Assembly: GCA_016927855.1 (NCBI GenBank)
Contig: JAFGLV010000136.1
Coordinates: 1 to 44,059, forward strand
Length of the DNA stretch: 44,059 bases
From: Sedimentisphaerales bacterium
Lineage (GTDB): Bacteria > Planctomycetota > Phycisphaerae > Sedimentisphaerales > Anaerobacaceae
Direction of reading: 5' to 3'
Shown here: positions 40,114 to 44,059 of the stretch, piece after piece
Numbering within the stretch: position 1 is the first letter of the stretch
Layout of the letters: each line of letters begins with the position of its first letter
Translations under genes and position numbers: made by a program
The notes under the pieces: model-generated
The model's input: the letters and a program-made list of their open reading frames with translations, nothing else
Told to the model about the DNA's origin: nothing
The model's database searches: none

Positions 40114-43083
40114 ATGAATACCTCACCAGGTAGACGGTCTGTTGGGTTCCGAGGCGTCCATGCGCTCGCGATCCTTCTTGTTAGCGTATGTTTGGCCTCG
40201 ATGCGAGTTGAGGCATCGCAATCGACCGATGCGGCGGCATCCCAGGAGGCCGTCCGCGCCACGTCTCGGCCGAGGTCCGAGCGGCTACGCCCCACACCGG
40301 GCGACGGGCTCGCGCAGTTGCGTGCGAGAGCGGCCGCCTCCGCGCGGCGCGGCTGGTCCCATCCGCCCAAGATGACGGCCGGTCCCTGCAAGTGCGAATC
40401 GCCTTGGACGCCGGAGACGGATTCGTATGCGACCTATCCCCACTTTGCCGAAGTCGAGGTCCGCGTGGATGAACTACGCACGATCGAGTGTCTGAAAGCC
40501 TTGCCTTGCGCGCCGGGCAGCCGCCTGGAGGTCCTTGACAACGGCACGCGCGTCAAGGCCCAATGGCATGCTACCGCCGTCGGCCAGCTCATCGAAGAAG
40601 GGGCGCAGCTCAAGGTCCTGCGCGATTTTATCCTCTCGGAGAAGCCGGTCCGTTCCACCCGCCCGATCACGAAAGGCATCACGGCGGCGCAGACTTGCAC
40701 GGGAGAGTTCAGACAGGGGACCAACGACACCGACTACGCGACGGTGTACGACGATTGGATGTGGAGCGACGTCTACATCAGCGGAGCGCCGTCAAATGCG
40801 GTGGTGACGTGCGTCGACGTGCACTACGAGATCGTGTATCCCTATGCCGGCGACCTCTCCATCACCTGCACCGATGAAGACCTCACCGTCGAGTACACCT
40901 TGTTTGACGACCAGAACGACCCGACGCCTAATCCCGGCGCCACGGTGACCGGCATCACCGACTTTGCCGGCGAGGGTGTCAATCAGTACTGGACGCTTTG
41001 GGTCTATGACTGGTACTTCGAGGACGACGGCTACATCGACACGTGGTGGATCAAGGTCTACTACACGGTCCCGACGCAATCGCCGGCCAACGATCTGTGC
41101 GCCAATGCGGTGACACTGCAGGACGGCGTCGCCTATCAAGGCAGCACCGTAGGCGCCACCGGCGACTACGAGACGTGGTGCAGCTTCTACGACATGCTCG
41201 ACACGTGGCACAGGTTTACGGCTACGCGGACCGGCATGGTGACGATCAGCGCCGAGAGCGCCGAGTTCGACGCGACGCTGGGCGTGTTCGACACGTGCGG
41301 CGGAACCGAGCTGATGTGCAGCGACGACCGCTGCTCCGACGATCCCGATCCGCAGATCACCATGCGCATGACGGCCGGGGTGAGCTATTACATTCGCGTG
41401 GCCGGCTACGATTATCGCACGGGAGACTACTCACTGACCGTCACCCAGGCGCCGGCCGATCTTCCGGATGCGCCGACGGTCCCGAGCCCTTCAAACGCGG
41501 CGACCGGCGTCGCGACAAACCCGGTGCTGTCGTGGAACGATTCCGCGGCGCTGGCGAGTATGGCCAAGGCGCGCTTCGCGTCGCCCAAGGCCGACCGGGA
41601 CGCGCAGCCGGTGCCCAAGGTCATCTACGGCGCCGACAATCGCACCGAGCAATACGCCGTCACCAATCCGAACTATCTGGCGGCCGGGGATGCAACCGTC
41701 ATCCTCGTGTACTGGTCGGACCTGACCAACAACGGCAACGGCACCTACACGCTGCCTTCGCAGACCTATGCGTATTGGTATGAGCAGCTCGATCCCCTCG
41801 GCACGGGCAACCCGCTCTGTGCCGACGAGCCGTTCCGCAACCAGCCGGCGCCCGGCGTTTGCAGTGGCGTCCTGGTCACGCCGGACCTGATCGCCACCGC
41901 CGGACACTGCGTGGGCTGCACGACCGTCTCCGACCTGGCCGCGGTGTTCGGCTACGTGATGCAGGACGCTTCCACCGCCAAACTGACGATCAGCGCCGCC
42001 GACGTCTATCGATGCAGCGAGATCGTGGCCTACAATGACGGATATCCCGATTGGTCGCTCGTCCGGCTCGACCGCCCGGTGGCGGGTCATACCCCCTTGT
42101 CGCTCCAGAGGACAGGCCAGGTGACCAACGGCCAGGAGCTTCTCGTCGTCGGCCATCCGTGGGGCGTCCCGCGCAAATACGACACCGGAGGAACGGTGCG
42201 CGACACCTCGGCCTCCGCGTTTTTCCAGGCCAACGTCGATACATACATCGGCAGTTCGGGGTCGCCGGTGATCGACCGCAGCACGATGGAGGTCTTGGGG
42301 ATCGTCACCGCCGGCATGGAGAGCTTCCGGGTGGATGATAGCCTGACGTGTGATCGGTCGAGGGTTTGTCCCGATACCGGCTGTCCGGGCTGGGAAGATG
42401 TCTCCCGCGCGATCACTTTCAGCGCGATGGTTCCCTCGTTCGACGTCTACTTCGGCACCAATTCCGGCAGTCTGCCGTTGGTTAGCTCCTATAGTGTGGT
42501 TCCCTGGTACCGTCCCGGCGCGCTGCAGGCGAACACGACCTACTACTGGCGCATCGTGGCTCGCAATGCGTGGGGCACGACGCAAGGTCCGCTCTGGTCT
42601 TTTACGACCGGCTCGACTCCGAATTACAGTCCCGTCTATCGGTTCTGGTCGCCCGTGTACGGACGGCACTTCTACACCATCAGCGAAACCGACCGGGATT
42701 ACGTCCTGGCAACCTGGCCGGACATCTGGACCTACGAGGGGCCGGTGTTCAACGCCTTCAAGGAAGGTTCGCAGCCGGCGGGCACGGCGCCGGTCTACCG
42801 ATTCTGGTCGGAGTCGCTCCGCGGTCATTTCTATACGATCAGTGAAACCGACCGGGATTATGTTCTCGCCACCTGGCCGGACGTCTGGGCTTACGAGGGC
42901 CCGGTGTTCTACGCCTATCCCGAAGGGTCGCAGCCTGCCGGCACCAAGCCGGTCTACCGCTTCTGGTCGGCCACGCTCGGTGGCCATTTCTATACCATCA
43001 GCGAAACCGACCGGGACTATGTTCTGGCAACCTGGCCGGACATCTGGACCTACGAGACCATCGCCTGGTACGCCTACGAATGA
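40114..43083 (+). CDS. Secreted multidomain trypsin-like protease with DUF5648 repeats
   Basis: A 989-aa exported protein. Order: signal peptide (about 1-35), proprotein-convertase P-like beta domain (about 195-318), PPC-like domain (about 322-445), first half of a Fn3-like domain (449-476, PSPSNAATGVATNPVLSWND), a complete S1-type serine protease (about 477-773), the second half of the Fn3-like domain (774-836, SFDVYFGTNSG, then TTYYWRIVARN and GPLWSFTT), and three DUF5648-type repeats (840-989). The triad is visible: H598 (TAGHC), D646 (PDWSLVRLD), S715 (GSSGSP). The protease segment carries its own leader-like start (KVIYGADNRTEQY). ATG 40114 has GAGGAG 7 nt upstream. Confidence 0.88.
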   Translation: MNTSPGRRSVGFRGVHALAILLVSVCLASMRVEASQSTDAAASQEAVRATSRPRSERLRPTPGDGLAQLRARAAASARRGWSHPPKMTAGPCKCESPWTPETDSYATYPHFAEVEVRVDELRTIECLKALPCAPGSRLEVLDNGTRVKAQWHATAVGQLIEEGAQLKVLRDFILSEKPVRSTRPITKGITAAQTCTGEFRQGTNDTDYATVYDDWMWSDVYISGAPSNAVVTCVDVHYEIVYPYAGDLSITCTDEDLTVEYTLFDDQNDPTPNPGATVTGITDFAGEGVNQYWTLWVYDWYFEDDGYIDTWWIKVYYTVPTQSPANDLCANAVTLQDGVAYQGSTVGATGDYETWCSFYDMLDTWHRFTATRTGMVTISAESAEFDATLGVFDTCGGTELMCSDDRCSDDPDPQITMRMTAGVSYYIRVAGYDYRTGDYSLTVTQAPADLPDAPTVPSPSNAATGVATNPVLSWNDSAALASMAKARFASPKADRDAQPVPKVIYGADNRTEQYAVTNPNYLAAGDATVILVYWSDLTNNGNGTYTLPSQTYAYWYEQLDPLGTGNPLCADEPFRNQPAPGVCSGVLVTPDLIATAGHCVGCTTVSDLAAVFGYVMQDASTAKLTISAADVYRCSEIVAYNDGYPDWSLVRLDRPVAGHTPLSLQRTGQVTNGQELLVVGHPWGVPRKYDTGGTVRDTSASAFFQANVDTYIGSSGSPVIDRSTMEVLGIVTAGMESFRVDDSLTCDRSRVCPDTGCPGWEDVSRAITFSAMVPSFDVYFGTNSGSLPLVSSYSVVPWYRPGALQANTTYYWRIVARNAWGTTQGPLWSFTTGSTPNYSPVYRFWSPVYGRHFYTISETDRDYVLATWPDIWTYEGPVFNAFKEGSQPAGTAPVYRFWSESLRGHFYTISETDRDYVLATWPDVWAYEGPVFYAYPEGSQPAGTKPVYRFWSATLGGHFYTISETDRDYVLATWPDIWTYETIAWYAYE
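42631..43083 (+). repeat. Three 159-bp in-frame tandem repeats encoding DUF5648 units
   Basis: Units start at 42631, 42790 and 42949 (exactly 159 bp, 53 codons); the third stops after 135 bp at the gene end. Each encodes PVYRFWS, then HFYTISETDRDYVLATWPD. The near identity of the DNA suggests recent duplication or gene conversion. Confidence 0.9.
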
Positions 43084-43120
43084 TTGGCCTGCTCGGGCTC
43101 ACCTGAGTGTCCGTTCACAA

Positions 43121-43146
43121 GCGGCCGCAGATGCGGTCTGCGCCGC
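43121..43146 (+). terminator. Candidate terminator hairpin after the protease gene
   Basis: GCGGCCGCAGA (43121-43131) pairs with TCTGCGCCGC (43137-43146), ten pairs with one bulged base and a 5-nt loop. It is followed only by CTTTCACAC, so the U-tract is poor. Confidence 0.4.
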
Positions 43147-43300
43147 CTTTCACACGGTTCTTGGCCCCTCGGCCTGCGTCAAAAATACGTAGTCACCACA
43201 ATTGACCCGGCGCCGAACCGCGCGTACTGTAGATTTATCTTGACGGGTGCTTCCACGACGCACGCTCTTTGCATCCCGCCACTTTTCACACTGGTGCACG

Positions 43301-43408
43301 CGCATAGCAGTTGGAAAGGAGGCCGCAAATGAGAACGGAGACTCCACCAATATCGCCGACTTCTCCACCTGGCAGTACGAGGCGAGCGCCCAGTACGCCT
43401 ACGGATAA
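43301..43408 (+). pseudogene. Possible 3' remnant of a surface-protein gene
   Basis: One frame reads EAANENGDSTNIADFSTWQY and on to a stop at 43406-43408. It resembles the dockerin or EF-hand-like NxNGD...NIADF ends of planctomycete surface proteins. Another frame has a good site (AAAGGAGG) before ATG 43329 but encodes a 39-aa Pro/Ser/Arg-rich peptide without family features. The rest of the gap 43084-43573 shows nothing coding; a weak TTGACC-N17-TACTGT promoter pattern lies at 43202-43230. Confidence 0.3.
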
Positions 43409-43573
43409 TTGGCGCGCGGAAGCCTGCCTCGGCGTCGTCCTCCGTTGAACAAGCGTCTTGCGGGGAAGTCTGGTGTGGCACGGCAGACGTACGTGCCGGG
43501 CACACGGTGTATTTCTTTGTGTATGAGTGTTCCATTTCGCATGTTACCTCTGGGGGAGACAGGGAGGTGTGAG

Positions 43574-43981
43574 ATGAGGCAGGTCAAACGGTGGAAGCGG
43601 GTAACCGCAGCAATGGGGGTGTTGGGCTTCACGGTTATCGCGGCGTCGCGCGCGGATGCCTATGAATACCCATTCTACGAGCAGTGGGAGATCGCATACG
43701 ACGGCACAAAAGGGGTCTGCGAACAGGATAAACCCATCGACGATGGCGGTTCCTTTACTGTCCTGCTTGGCCTCTACTACGAAGGAGAGCAGATCAAGTC
43801 CATCCTTGCCGGAGGACCTGACGGATGGGAGATAACCGGAAGCTGGAACGTCTACTCTGGAACAGCGCCCGGTGTCGTCTTTGGCTTGGGAAGATATCAA
43901 GGCGATGAGTTGCTTGAGGCCTACCAGTTTCGTGGAAATCAAACCTCGGACAATGGCGCGGAGGGCTACTACACCCTTTGA
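43574..43981 (+). CDS. Small secreted protein, unknown
   Basis: A 135-aa protein with a clear signal peptide (MRQVKRWKRVTAAMGVLGFT through ASRADA, cleavage near residue 28). The mature part is short, acidic and aromatic (YEYPFYEQWEIAYDG, then GGPDGWEITGSWNVYSG), suggesting a small beta-fold. I recognise no family. AGGGAGG lies about 6 nt before ATG 43574, which also starts the signal peptide, so this start is preferred over an upstream in-frame reading from 43409. No C-terminal anchor. It is the last gene in the window; 78 nt of unassigned sequence follow. Confidence 0.75.
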   Translation: MRQVKRWKRVTAAMGVLGFTVIAASRADAYEYPFYEQWEIAYDGTKGVCEQDKPIDDGGSFTVLLGLYYEGEQIKSILAGGPDGWEITGSWNVYSGTAPGVVFGLGRYQGDELLEAYQFRGNQTSDNGAEGYYTL

Positions 43982-44059
43982 TTGCATACCGTAATCGAAC
44001 AAATCTCACGGATGTGCGGTTTCTCCCGGCGAGGAGCCACGAATTCGCCTCGGATGGAG

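Noticed and set aside
42631..43083. Regularly spaced repeats suggesting a CRISPR array
   Set aside because: The 159-bp period, in-frame coding content and near-identical units without short unique spacers show protein tandem repeats, not CRISPR.
43329..43448. A 39-aa small protein with a strong ribosome-binding site
   Set aside because: Pro/Ser/Arg-rich without features; another frame of the same DNA looks more protein-like, so it was recorded only as a possible remnant.

Overview
The window looks like chromosomal DNA of an uncultured planctomycete, most likely of the Phycisphaerae/Sedimentisphaerales type. This is inferred from gene content rather than a marker gene. The signs are high GC; large secreted parallel beta-helix and multidomain surface proteins; BlaI-M56 regulator pairs with enlarged sensor domains; a fused ETF with an ETF-quinone oxidoreductase; a GH127 enzyme; CsrA with a charged tail; and intergenic hairpin repeats. 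No rRNA, tRNA, CRISPR array, phage or complete insertion sequence was seen.

Layout: (1) 0.5-4.8 kb: a secreted 1317-aa triple beta-helix protein and a small ferredoxin. (2) 4.9-10 kb, minus strand: P5C dehydrogenase, proC, a TSUP permease and an unusual sigma-70-like protein with an N-terminal HTH-rich extension. (3) 10-13 kb: a SAM methyltransferase, an orphan corrinoid protein and a CDF metal exporter. (4) 13-16.9 kb: an electron-transfer module of fused EtfB-EtfA followed by ETF-QO, with a good promoter and terminator. (5) 16.9-24.5 kb, minus strand: two BlaI-M56 regulator pairs, one with an ankyrin sensor and one with an Ig/thioredoxin-like sensor. Each has its own distinct palindromic operators. 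A SlyD-like PPIase and a broken second copy of the ETF-QO 3' end lie between them. (6) 24.5-28 kb: a hairpin-repeat mosaic, a GH127 enzyme carrying a repeat palindrome inside its coding sequence, and csrA. (7) 28-33 kb: an unknown membrane protein and a 1284-aa fusion of spermidine-synthase-like membrane modules, an FMN-binding domain and a NosR/NapH-like polyferredoxin. (8) 33-37 kb: a phosphoesterase remnant, a DUF401 permease, a small membrane protein, a DUF4097 lipoprotein and asnA. (9) 37-44 kb: a giant coiled-coil lipoprotein, a protease whose catalytic domain interrupts a Fn3-like domain, and a small secreted protein.

The genes form short operons more than one large system. The clearest functional units are proC-P5CDH (proline/glutamate), EtfBA-ETF-QO (flavin electrons to quinone, possibly bifurcating) and the two BlaI-M56 signalling pairs. 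The most unusual items are the ankyrin-sensing M56 protein, the three-part redox membrane fusion, the nested protease, the degenerate sigma factor, and a recurring pattern of orphan 3'-terminal gene remnants that points to repeated recombination.
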